A program made the position numbers and the translations under genes. Below, one piece after another: positions 1 through 7,700 of a DNA stretch of 9,106 bases. The stretch lies in contig JAFDFT010000235.1 of NCBI GenBank assembly GCA_019309685.1, positions 1 through 9,106 of the forward strand, read 5' to 3'. Every line of letters begins with the position of its first letter. The stretch's first letter is position 1. The notes under the pieces are model-generated. The model searched no databases and was not told the DNA's origin. It was given only the letters and a program-made list of their open reading frames with translations. The stretch is from Deltaproteobacteria bacterium (lineage in GTDB: Bacteria; Desulfobacterota; Desulfobacteria; Desulfobacterales; JAABPS01).

Positions 1-82
1 CCAAAGTTTCGATTATGTCTATATCTTCTAACTTAATACGTGGATATTTATTTCTCTCCTGTCGGGGGAAAAAGTTGACCAC
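1..82 (-). CDS. Possible N-terminal fragment of an unknown protein, running off the left edge
   Basis: Reading from a GTG at 82-80 towards position 1 gives 27 open codons (starting VVNFFPRQERNKYPRIKLED) that leave the window. A weak AGG lies seven bases before the GTG. The same frame is open upstream of the GTG to a TAA at about 117, without a better start codon. The lysine, arginine and acidic residues look protein-like, but the stretch is short and the DNA is AT-rich, so chance is possible. No family is recognised. It lies 42 bases after the stop of the small Cys protein on the same strand, so it could be the next gene of one transcript. Confidence 0.22.
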   Translation of the reverse strand, partial: MVNFFPRQERNKYPRIKLEDIDIIETL

Positions 83-124
83 AAATATACCTAAATTCCT
101 GTAAATGAAAACCCTGTAATGATT

Positions 125-319
125 TTAATTACTTTCCCATTTATCACATGTGTCACTATAATTTACTTCCCATGATACTGAATGGTCTATATTATCCTGT
201 TTGACCACAAGTGTATTGTTCAGACACATACCGTCTTTCTGACCATTGTCTCGTTTCGCAAGTGTATCATCATCATGTTCCATAAAAAACTGACATTCTT
301 CACATGTTTTATCAGTCAT
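125..319 (-). CDS. Small four-cysteine protein, probable metal or Fe-S binder
   Basis: A 64-aa acidic, soluble protein with no signal peptide or membrane segment. Its four cysteines are C6, C9, C32 and C58, giving a CxxCxxF start, a central GxC and a C-terminal DTCDKWE. This spacing resembles small zinc-ribbon or HiPIP-like proteins, including the small Fe-S subunits of some glycyl-radical enzymes, but I do not recognise a specific family and the metal is inferred. The ATG at 319-317 is well supported: AGGAG lies at 333-329, nine bases upstream. The gene sits in an AT-rich region downstream of a second, apparently broken, small Cys gene on the same strand, with about 52 bases between them, so the two may have been one operon. 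No terminator is visible after the stop. Confidence 0.6.
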   Translation of the reverse strand: MTDKTCEECQFFMEHDDDTLAKRDNGQKDGMCLNNTLVVKQDNIDHSVSWEVNYSDTCDKWESN

Positions 320-371
320 TTTCCTTAACTCCTATATATTTTCTTGAATATTCTATATTTTTAATTTTCTC

Positions 372-564
372 TCACTTACTTATTTTGAAATAATTCTTAT
401 TGCTTCTTTTCCTGTCTTTTATGTCGTTCATACTTGGCAAACTACTACCAATACTCTCCTCACATATACCTATCCCATTGTACAAAATAATTACAAGTAC
501 CACACCTCTGTAATTCCTCATTTAAGAATAGATCATATAGCCTATAATTATTATATCTTTTCAT
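372..564 (-). pseudogene. Frameshifted small CxxC protein gene
   Basis: From an ATG at 564-562, 34 codons are open and include a CxxCxxF motif (RCGTCNYFVQW, C21 and C24), then stop at TGA 462-460. In the frame one base further on, coding-like sequence continues (IGICEESIGSS and onward) to a TGA at 374-372. Skipping one base in the GGG run near 476-474 joins both parts into a protein of about 63 aa with CxxC followed by GxC, the same size and layout as the intact neighbour at 125-319, although no cysteine matching its fourth one is seen. The start has no good Shine-Dalgarno sequence. It may be a real pseudogene, a sequencing or assembly error, or a coincidence between two short frames. The original frame past the TGA meets TAG-TAG at once, so selenocysteine readthrough is unlikely. 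Confidence 0.35.
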
Positions 565-801
565 ATCTGTACAGGAAAAAGATTACATAACTGTATATGC
601 TATAAATCATGATAAGTCTCAGGCGTGCATGAAGGCAAGATGTCTGATATTTTCACATTAATCTATGAATAATTGAATAGCATCATAAACCCAGATAAAC
701 CTCTGCTCATAAATAATGTTAGGTGTAAAAAGAAGGCCTTAAAAATGGTAGCTCAAACTAAGATAGACAGTGTTGAGTCTTTTTCTTCCGGGAAATAACC
801 A
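565..801. other. Gene-free AT-rich spacer
   Basis: Between the stop of the archaemetzincin gene and the first small Cys frame neither strand shows an open frame with protein-like composition or a ribosome site. Apart from the candidate promoter at 609-638, I see no structured RNA, repeat or convincing terminator. Confidence 0.6.
609..638 (-). promoter_or_regulatory. Candidate sigma-70-type promoter for the small Cys genes
   Basis: On the minus strand TTGCCT (638-633) is followed after 18 bases by TATCAT (614-609). The -10 matches five of six consensus bases and the -35 four of six. Transcription would start near 602, about 40 bases before the ATG at 564. Such matches are easy to find in AT-rich DNA, so support is modest. 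Confidence 0.28.
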
Positions 802-1365
802 TTACATCCTTTCTTGAATCTTTTTCAGTTCATCCTTTAGTAAAATATCACAATAACGGCAGAGTTGTTCTGTTTTACGGTCCACATCGTCAATGTCGCG
901 GCAGTAATGCATAATACATTTGTGATCTTTGCAATGACGGAGATTAAATGTATGGCCCAGCTCATGTATGGCTTCCTTGACCATTCGGTGACGGTAAATT
1001 TGTTTTGAGTCAATTGAATGATAGCTTTCTTTTAACCGGTAGGTGGAAATAATGCATGCCTTACCGCTGAGCTGTGCTTCGCCGAATACATACGTTAAAA
1101 TCGGTATGAAAAGATCCACATCCGTAATGGCGATAACTTTGATTGCTTCCGACGGTATCAAATCTACCAGCTTTTCCAGTATCTTTGTTGAGTAGTGTTG
1201 TTTTCGTGTTGGATCAAACGCGAAATTTAAGTCTTCTATGAGGGGTTGTTCAATAGTTTGAAAACCAAATATTCGGTTAATTTCTAAGTGGATTGGATGT
1301 AAAGAGCTCAATCCTAAATATCCAATGGGAGACACGATAATCTTATGATTCAAAGGGGCAGTCAC
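802..1365 (-). CDS. amzA: Archaemetzincin family zinc metalloprotease
   Basis: A 187-aa cytoplasmic-type protein of the archaemetzincin family (COG1913), the usual length for the family, with no signal peptide. The catalytic core is HELGHTFNLRHC: zinc ligands H134, H138 and H144, with E135 as general base. The family-specific second zinc site follows: C145-x4-C150-x-M152, then C169-x2-C172, with M152 as the metzincin Met-turn. The usual metzincin HExxHxxG glycine is Asn here (N141). The N-terminal KIIVSPIGYL strand is typical of the family. The start is a GTG at 1365, two bases after the stop of the response regulator gene. No Shine-Dalgarno sequence is visible, so translation is probably coupled. 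The substrate of bacterial archaemetzincins is unknown. As last gene of a two-component operon it may act with, or be controlled together with, that system; this is inference. Confidence 0.88.
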   Translation of the reverse strand: MTAPLNHKIIVSPIGYLGLSSLHPIHLEINRIFGFQTIEQPLIEDLNFAFDPTRKQHYSTKILEKLVDLIPSEAIKVIAITDVDLFIPILTYVFGEAQLSGKACIISTYRLKESYHSIDSKQIYRHRMVKEAIHELGHTFNLRHCKDHKCIMHYCRDIDDVDRKTEQLCRYCDILLKDELKKIQERM

Positions 1366-1367
1366 GC

Positions 1368-2705
1368 TTATTTCGAAATTTCATATCGTTTGATTTTGCT
1401 GTAAAGCGTGGAGCGGTCGATTCCCAGGATTTTTGATGTTTTGGAAATATTCCAGTGATTGTCTGTGAGAATCTGCGCAATGTGGTTTTTTTCTACCTCC
1501 TGTATTGATTTGCTGTGAGGGGTGACAATATATTCAGAGCGAAAGATTGGTAAATATTCGGGAAGGACGTCTCGACTTTTACCGACAACAACGGCTCTTT
1601 CAATGGCGTTTTCAAGCTCCCTTACGTTTCCCGGCCATTCATAGAGCATCATTTCGTCCAGGGCTTCTCTGCTGATACGGTCTATCGGCTTGTTGGTCTC
1701 CTGGGAAAAACGGTTGAGGAATTGCTCTGCGAGCAACGGAATATCTTCCTTTCTCTCACGAAGTGGAGGCATTTTCAGGGAAATAACATTTAGCCGGTAG
1801 TATAGATCCTCTCTGAAGCTTCCGGTTTTAATTTCCTGTTCAAGGTTTTTGTTGGTTGCGGCAATGACTCTAAAATCAACGGAGATCGGCTGAGTACCTC
1901 CTACACGGTAAAATAAATGCTCTTCAAGAACCCGCAAAAGGTCAATTTGCATCCTCATGCTGATTTCTCCGATTTCATCCAGAAATAAAGTTCCGCCGTG
2001 GGCAAGCTCTAAACGTCCTTTCTTTGTCTCCTTGGCATCTGTAAAGGCGCCTTTTTGATGGCCGAAGAGTTCGCTTTCCATGAGATGTTCAGGGATGGCG
2101 CCGCAATTCACTACAACAAACGGACCATTTTGCCAGGGACTGTTTGTATGAATGGCTTTGGCTGCCAGTTCTTTCCCTGTGCCGGTTTCACCCGTGATCA
2201 GTGCCGTCGCGTCCGATGGAGCGATGTCTTCAATGAGATCAAAAACTTCCTGCATGGGTTTGGACTGGCCGATCATGTTCTCAAACCGGGTGCGGTCTTT
2301 ATGCTGCTGCTTAAGGAAAAGATGCTCCCGAACTTGTGCCTGATGCTCAATGATCCTTTCAATGAGGACACCAAGTTCAGCCGGTTCAAATGGTTTCAAG
2401 AGGTAATCATAAGCTCCGTTCTTAATCGCTTCAATAGCCGTGGGTATGGAACCATAGGCGGTTATCATAATAACGGCAACGTCCGGATCATTTTCCTTGA
2501 CCTGTTTTAACACCTCCAATCCACTGATGCCTTCCATCTTGATATCCACAAGAAGAATGTCAAACCGGCGATCTTTTAATTTTTCCAGGGCTTCTTCGCC
2601 GCTGCTGGCTGTGTCGACTTCATGATCATCTCTGCTCAGCCAGCCGGCAAGGGATTCGCGCATAATCTCTTCATCATCAACAATAAGGATTTTTGTGTTT
2701 TGCAT
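1368..2705 (-). CDS. NtrC/AtoC-family sigma-54-dependent response regulator
   Basis: A 445-aa transcription activator with three domains. The receiver domain (about 4-120) has the acidic pair in ILIVDDEE, phosphoacceptor D54 (LLVDIKM) and K104 (LLKPF). The AAA+ domain (about 143-370) has Walker A GETGTGKE (172-179), the sigma-54 contact loop as GAFTDA (219-224) instead of GAFTGA, Walker B GTLFLDEIGE (238-247) and the arginine region FREDLYYRLNV. A Fis-type helix-turn-helix lies at about 418-441 (NISKTSKILGIDRSTLYSKI). It should be phosphorylated by the kinase encoded immediately upstream, then remodel sigma-54 RNA polymerase. I chose the ATG at 2705 because AGGGTGA precedes it by five bases; a GTG at 2714, one base after the kinase stop, would add MIL. 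Its target promoter is not visible in the window. Confidence 0.93.
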   Translation of the reverse strand: MQNTKILIVDDEEIMRESLAGWLSRDDHEVDTASSGEEALEKLKDRRFDILLVDIKMEGISGLEVLKQVKENDPDVAVIMITAYGSIPTAIEAIKNGAYDYLLKPFEPAELGVLIERIIEHQAQVREHLFLKQQHKDRTRFENMIGQSKPMQEVFDLIEDIAPSDATALITGETGTGKELAAKAIHTNSPWQNGPFVVVNCGAIPEHLMESELFGHQKGAFTDAKETKKGRLELAHGGTLFLDEIGEISMRMQIDLLRVLEEHLFYRVGGTQPISVDFRVIAATNKNLEQEIKTGSFREDLYYRLNVISLKMPPLRERKEDIPLLAEQFLNRFSQETNKPIDRISREALDEMMLYEWPGNVRELENAIERAVVVGKSRDVLPEYLPIFRSEYIVTPHSKSIQEVEKNHIAQILTDNHWNISKTSKILGIDRSTLYSKIKRYEISK

Positions 2706-2715
2706 CAGGATCACC

Positions 2716-4230
2716 CTAATCGTTTAACACGGTTAACGGCTGTGTTGCCGGGAGTTCCACGCTAAATGTGGTTCCTTTTGGGGTAGTTGATTCAACACTA
2801 ATGGTGCCGCCATGTTCCTGGATAATTCCGTATACCACGGAAAGCCCAAGTCCAACGCCTTTTCCCGCTTTTTTTGTGGTAAAAAAGGGTTCAAAAAGCT
2901 TTGGGATATTTTCATCCGGAATGCCAACACCCGTATCGTGGAAGTTGATTGTAACAGCGTCTTTGATTGAGGAGAAAACGGTTTCTATTCTCAAAATGCC
3001 ATTGCCATTCATTTCCATGGCTTCAGCAGCATTGGAAATAATATTCATGAAAACCTGCTGCAGTTGATCTTCGGATCCGGTAATTCTCGGGATGTCAGGG
3101 AAAAAGTGTTTTTCAACCGATATTCTGTTAATCTTAAGCAAATTTGCGTTCAAAAAAATTGTTTTTTCAATAAGATTATTAATGTTCAATGTGTCCAGTT
3201 CTATTTTGGATTGTCTTGAAAAGGAAAGTAGGTTGGAAATGATTCGGCTGGTTCGCCTTGTTTCGGTTTCCATGAGGTCAAGATATTGTTTAAACTGCTC
3301 AATATCTTTTTGTTCAATGGCTCCTTCATTGATAATACGTTTAATCAATAACGTTAAATTTAAAATACCCGCAACAGGATTATTGATTTCATGCACGACA
3401 GAAGCAGCCAGTTTGCCGAGTGAGGCCATTTTATCCTGGTGTAAAAGTTTGTTGTGCGTTTCTTTTAATTGTCGTGTTCTGTGTTCAACCATCTGTTCGA
3501 GACGTCGCGTGATTTCTTCCTCTTCAGTCCGGCGCTTTGTAATATTTCGGCTGATTTCAATAAATCGGGATACCTGTCCATCCTTTTCCCAAATAGGGTA
3601 GGTGGTTACCTCTATATAACGGGGATTCCCTCTGTGATCTAATTGGTTGAGTATCATCTGACTTGGCTTTTTATCCTGAATAATTTTGTCTAGTGGACAA
3701 TGTGCCTTGCAGCTTTCATCCTGATGTCTGATTTTACTGAAAACATCATAACATTTTCTGCCAATCAGTTTTTCGCGTGAATACCTCATTTGATTTAAAA
3801 ACGCTTCGTTTACATCCACAATCTCTTTATCCGGTGTAATAACCAGAATAAAATCCTGGATACCATTCAATATGGTTTCCATCTCAACGGTTCTGACTTT
3901 CAGTTTTCGCTCTTCAAGTCCGATAGCATCCCAGAAAACCTTAAACACATTATAAGAGAGTATACGGATATGGATCGGTCTGGTGTTTAGAATATCTTCT
4001 AAAATTACCTGTTCGGGCGTTAAAATGATAATAAGATGGATGCTGTATCTCCGGTCATATAATTCGTGATAATCCTTAAAGGTAAGCAGACCCATTTTCT
4101 TGGCGAAAACTATTCCCGGTGCTGTTGGGTCTGGGTCGCAGACGGCATGAATAGAGGCAATGGCATTTTCCTGCTCATAGCCAAAAGTAGTTTTTTCAAG
4201 GATGTCTTTGCAAAGATCTCCGCCGCCCAC
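2716..4230 (-). CDS. PAS-domain sensor histidine kinase with N-terminal Rossmann-like domain
   Basis: A 504-aa soluble kinase; no membrane segments are seen. Residues 1-105 resemble a nucleotide-binding Rossmann-type domain (VGGGD at the start, then AVCDPDPTAPG). A PAS domain follows (about 112-232) with C160, C174 and C178 (CKAHCPLD), then a helical linker to about 265. The HisKA H-box is ASVVHEINNP with H280. The ATPase domain has an N-box around N396 and N400, G1 DTGVGIP (432-438), F-box FEPFFTTK and G2 GKGVGLGL. It should phosphorylate the adjacent response regulator. The GTG at 4230 is the only common start codon between the protein and the in-frame TAA at 4263, but it has no ribosome site and cuts off the first strand of the fold (SIINIALVGGG is encoded in frame). 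The true start may be an ATG at 4306 in another frame. The ligand is unknown. Confidence 0.9.
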   Translation of the reverse strand: MGGGDLCKDILEKTTFGYEQENAIASIHAVCDPDPTAPGIVFAKKMGLLTFKDYHELYDRRYSIHLIIILTPEQVILEDILNTRPIHIRILSYNVFKVFWDAIGLEERKLKVRTVEMETILNGIQDFILVITPDKEIVDVNEAFLNQMRYSREKLIGRKCYDVFSKIRHQDESCKAHCPLDKIIQDKKPSQMILNQLDHRGNPRYIEVTTYPIWEKDGQVSRFIEISRNITKRRTEEEEITRRLEQMVEHRTRQLKETHNKLLHQDKMASLGKLAASVVHEINNPVAGILNLTLLIKRIINEGAIEQKDIEQFKQYLDLMETETRRTSRIISNLLSFSRQSKIELDTLNINNLIEKTIFLNANLLKINRISVEKHFFPDIPRITGSEDQLQQVFMNIISNAAEAMEMNGNGILRIETVFSSIKDAVTINFHDTGVGIPDENIPKLFEPFFTTKKAGKGVGLGLSVVYGIIQEHGGTISVESTTPKGTTFSVELPATQPLTVLND

Positions 4231-4306
4231 AAGAGCAATATTGATAATGGAAGGGTTTTGTTAGACAATGTGTAATTACTTCAAGGGCAGTGACAATGGC
4301 TCTCAT
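4231..4306 (-). other. Probable N-terminal extension of the kinase gene, out of frame
   Basis: An ATG at 4306-4304 opens a frame (MRAIVTALEVITHCLTKP) that runs into the kinase region one base out of register. In the kinase frame the codons before the annotated GTG read QNPSIINIAL, which completes the first beta strand and glycine loop of the N-terminal fold. Losing one base within the AAAACCCTTCC stretch (about 4260-4250) would join the two. This could be a mutation, a sequence error, or a kinase that starts at a rare codon such as ATT. Confidence 0.4.
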
Positions 4307-4326
4307 TTTAGAAAAATTGACTCCTC

Positions 4327-4355
4327 ATTTTATCATGGAGCCATACAGGTTTCAA
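4327..4355 (-). promoter_or_regulatory. Sigma-70-type promoter of the kinase-regulator-protease operon
   Basis: On the minus strand TTGAAA (4355-4350) and TAAAAT (4332-4327) are separated by exactly 17 bases, a near-consensus housekeeping promoter. Transcription would start near 4320-4318, upstream of both the ATG at 4306 and the GTG at 4230. The GAGGAG at 4326-4321 would then fall just before the start site, so it is probably not used as a ribosome site. Confidence 0.55.
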
Positions 4356-4469
4356 GGCCAAATAAATACTTAAATTACAATTCATTATCCCTATATTTAA
4401 AATTAAAAAATTAACCGATAGTGTAAAACAGGGAAGCGAGAAAAAAGTGAAAAAAATAATGTGACCGCC

Positions 4470-4500
4470 TTGACTAAACCTATGATATTCGTTATATGAT
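4470..4500 (+). promoter_or_regulatory. Candidate promoter of the HdrA fusion gene
   Basis: TTGACT (4470-4475) matches five of six -35 bases. After 17 bases comes TATATG (4493-4498), overlapping TATGAT (4495-4500), which is the better -10 but would need a 19-base spacer. Use of this promoter would give an untranslated leader of about 220 bases. Confidence 0.42.
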
Positions 4501-4717
4501 TCTAAAAGAAGAAAATGCCATTCAGAAAATAAAATTAATGCAAGGAAACCTGAAGTTATTCTGAATAGTGATGACTGCTCGTGTGGTCTAGGATGGTGGG
4601 AGAAAGTAAATCTGATAAGTATGCATTGAGAGCTTTCTTTTAATCCATTTCTATTTTTTTCAATTAAGCTCGACTTGTTTGGGAATTTTCAATTGTTATT
4701 CATCTGACAAAAACAAC

Positions 4718-4722
4718 GGGAG
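4718..4722 (+). promoter_or_regulatory. Ribosome binding site of the HdrA fusion gene
   Basis: GGGAG lies six bases before the ATG at 4729. It decides between two nearby ATGs: the one at 4725 is in another frame and too close, while 4729 opens the frame that encodes the FAD-binding fold. Confidence 0.7.
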
Positions 4723-4728
4723 TGATGC

Positions 4729-7700
4729 ATGTCTGAAAAAGTTCACGGATCTGTAATGGTTGTGGGGGGCGGGATCGCTGGAATGCAATCAGCGCTTGAT
4801 CTTGCTAATTCCGGATACTATGTTTATCTTCTTGAAAAAACGGCGGCAGTCGGCGGGTTAATGTCTCAGATTGACAAAACCTTTCCTACCAATGATTGTG
4901 CCATGTGAATTATCTCTCCAAAACTGGTCGAGGTCGGCCGGCATCTTAATATCGAACTTTTAACAAACGCTGAACTTCTGGAGCTTAACGGCGAACCCGG
5001 CAGATTTAACGCGCGCGTGGTTCAAGAGCCGCGATATATCGATATTGATAAGTGTACCAGCTGCGGTGACTGCGAAAAAGTATGTCCCGTTGTTCTGCCA
5101 AATGGTTATGACGAAGGGCTATCCACACGGAAGGCGGCATATAAACAGTACGCTCAAGCCATTCCCGGCGCTTTTACCATCCAAAAAGCTGACAATGCGC
5201 CATGCCGCCTGGCATGTCCTGCCGGACTGAACGTTCAGGGGTACGTTCAAATGGTTGGTGAAGGGAAGTACAAGGAGGCACTGGAGATCATTATGGAAGA
5301 TCTTCCACTTCCCGGCATTCTTGGAAGAATTTGTCCCCATGGATGTGAAGATGCGTGCCGGAGATGCGACGTTGAAGATCCGGTGGCTATCAGAGATCTG
5401 AAGCGGCTTGCCGCCGACATGTTTGACTGCAGAGACATTGAAATAGAATGTCTTCCGAAAAGAGATGAAAAAGTAGCCATTATCGGATCGGGCCCAGCGG
5501 GCTTGTCCGCTGCTTATCATCTTGCCAGAAAGGGCATTCTGTCCACTATTTTTGAGGCACTTCCCGAACCCGGAGGAATGCTTAGAGTGGGTATTCCCGA
5601 GCATCGTCTTCCCAGAAAGATACTGGATCAAGAAATTGAAGTCATAACGAATCTCGGTGTGGAAATTAAAACCAACACACCGCTTGGCCCGGATCTGAGT
5701 GTCGATGATCTATTAAAAGAAGGCTATAAGGCTGTTTACATCGGTATTGGCGCTCACAGAGGCTTTGAGCTGGGGGTACCTGGAGAAAAAGCCAAAGGCG
5801 TCCGCCAGGGTGTAGATTTTCTTAGAGAGGTTAATCTCAAGGGGAAAGCGCCTGTTGGTAAAAAGGTTGCTATTGTGGGAGGCGGAAATGTGGCCATTGA
5901 TGTTGCCAGGTGTGCGGTTCGTTTGGGTGCTGAAGAGGTCAATATCATTTACCGGCGTACCCGTAATGAAATGCCCGCGTGGGAAGAAGAAATAACGGCC
6001 TCAGAACATGAAGGCGTAAAGATTGAATATCTTTCCGCGCCTCAGGAAATATTGGTAAAGGATGGAAAGGTTATTGGACTACGATGCATTAAGATGGAGC
6101 TTGGTGAACCCGATTCTTCAGGCAGGCGAAGACCGGTACCCATTCCCGGGAGTGAATATGAGATGGAAATTGATCAAATCCTTCCGGCCATTGGTCAGCA
6201 GCCCGATCTTTCGTCTATTGAAGATGCGGCAGGCATCACTATTTCAAAATGGGGCACCATTGAGGTTGATCCGGTTACTTATTACACTGGCCGTGAAGGT
6301 GTGTTCGCGGGGGGTGACGTGCAGGCTGGGCCGTGGATTGCCATCGGCGCGATTGCTGCAGGAAAGGAAGCGGCGGAGTCAATCTTTCGCTATATCGATG
6401 GTACGGATATGGCAGAAGGGCGTGAACCGGTTTCAAAAGAAGATATGGTGTATCGGCCCATCCCTGAGAATGAGCCAAAGATGCCCAGAGAAAAAATGCC
6501 TGAACTCACGCTTTCAAAATGGAAAGGTAATTTTAGCGAAGTGGAGCTGGGCTATAAAGAAAAACAGGGGCAGTCCGAAGCGAAACGCTGTTTGAATTGC
6601 GGATACTGCTGTGAATGTTTCCAGTGCGTTGAGGCGTGTCTGGCCAATGCGGTTGACCATAATCAGAAGCAGGAAATCAAGGATATTGAAGTCGGCTCTG
6701 TTATCTTAAGCACCGGATGCGAAATCTTTGATCCGGCTATTCTGGAGGAGTTTTATCATTATAAAAGCAATCAGAATGTGCTGACAAGTATGGAACTGGA
6801 AAGGCTTCTCAGTGCTTCAGGTCCAACCATGGGTCATCTGGTAAGGCCGTCGAATCACAAGGAGCCGAAAAAGATCGCGTGGCTCCAATGCGTTGGCTCC
6901 AGGGATACGAACAGGTGTGGAAACGGGTACTGCTCATCCGTTTGTTGTATGCATGCAGTTAAGGACGCGATGGTGGCTAAAGAACATTCAGATGGGGATC
7001 TGGATTGTGTAATTTTCAACATGGATATACGGACATTTGGAAAAGATTTTGAAAAATATTACCTCAGGGCAAGAGACAATCAGGGAGTGCGGTTTGTCAA
7101 AGCCCGTGTGCATACCATTGATGAAGTCGCTCCAAATGGTGATTTAAAAATTCGATATGTTGATGAAGCAGGAGAAATCCAAACTGAAGTTTTTGATATG
7201 GTGGTATTATCCATCGGCCTACAGATGGCTGAGTCATCCATTGAACTTGCCAAAAGACTCGATGTTGATCTGAATCATTACAATTTCGCAGCAACGACTC
7301 CTTTTGCCCCGCTTGAAACGTCAAGGCCCGGCGTTTATGTATCCGGTACATTTCAGGGGCCCAAAGATATTCCCAGTTCCGTAACTGAAGCCAGCGCGGC
7401 ATCGTGTGCGGCAGGGATGCATCTGGCATCTGCAAGAGGGACGAAAACAAAAACCGTGGAACTTCCTCAGGAAAAGGATGTGACGTCTGAAGAACCTCGA
7501 ATCGGTGTTTTTGCCTGTGACTGCGGTATCAATATTGCCGGTGTTGTGGATGTCCCAAGTGTGGCGGAATACGCGAAGGAACTTCCCGGGGTTGTTTTTA
7601 CAACTGAGGATATGTTTTCCTGTTCACAGGACGCGCAGGATCGAATGAAGGAAGCGATAAAAGAGCATGACCTCAATAGAATTGTTGTCGCGTCATGCAC

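Larger units (their letters stand above)
4307..4728. other. Divergent intergenic region between the two-component operon and the HdrA gene
   Basis: About 420 AT-rich bases without a coding frame on either strand. It holds one candidate promoter in each direction and the ribosome site of the HdrA gene. I looked for sigma-54 elements (GG, ten bases, GC) on the plus strand between about 4430 and 4700 and found none with correct spacing. No riboswitch or palindromic operator stood out. Confidence 0.6.

Noticed and set aside
397..462. Selenocysteine or pyrrolysine readthrough of the small CxxC frame
   Set aside because: After the TGA come two consecutive TAG codons; a one-base frameshift explains the coding-like sequence better.
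727..745. AAGGCCTT flanked by A and T runs as a terminator after the archaemetzincin gene
   Set aside because: The perfect palindrome leaves no room for a loop, so it cannot form a stable terminator hairpin.
3092..3601. 169-codon plus-strand open frame opposite the kinase
   Set aside because: It is antisense to the conserved histidine kinase domains and is low-complexity in Ser, Leu and Cys.
4682..4697. GG...TTGT before the HdrA gene as a sigma-54 promoter
   Set aside because: The gap between GG and the -12 element is one base too long and the conserved C of TTGC is T.
4729..4908. A separate 59-aa protein ending at the TGA
   Set aside because: The family motif runs straight through the TGA and the same frame stays open to the window edge.
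5119..5631. 170-codon open frame on the minus strand inside the HdrA fusion
   Set aside because: It overlaps well-conserved plus-strand HdrA/NfnL coding sequence, and its product shows no recognisable motif.
6062..6595. 177-codon plus-strand open frame
   Set aside because: It is out of frame with the clear NfnL/HdrA coding sequence that covers the same bases; its translation is not family-like.
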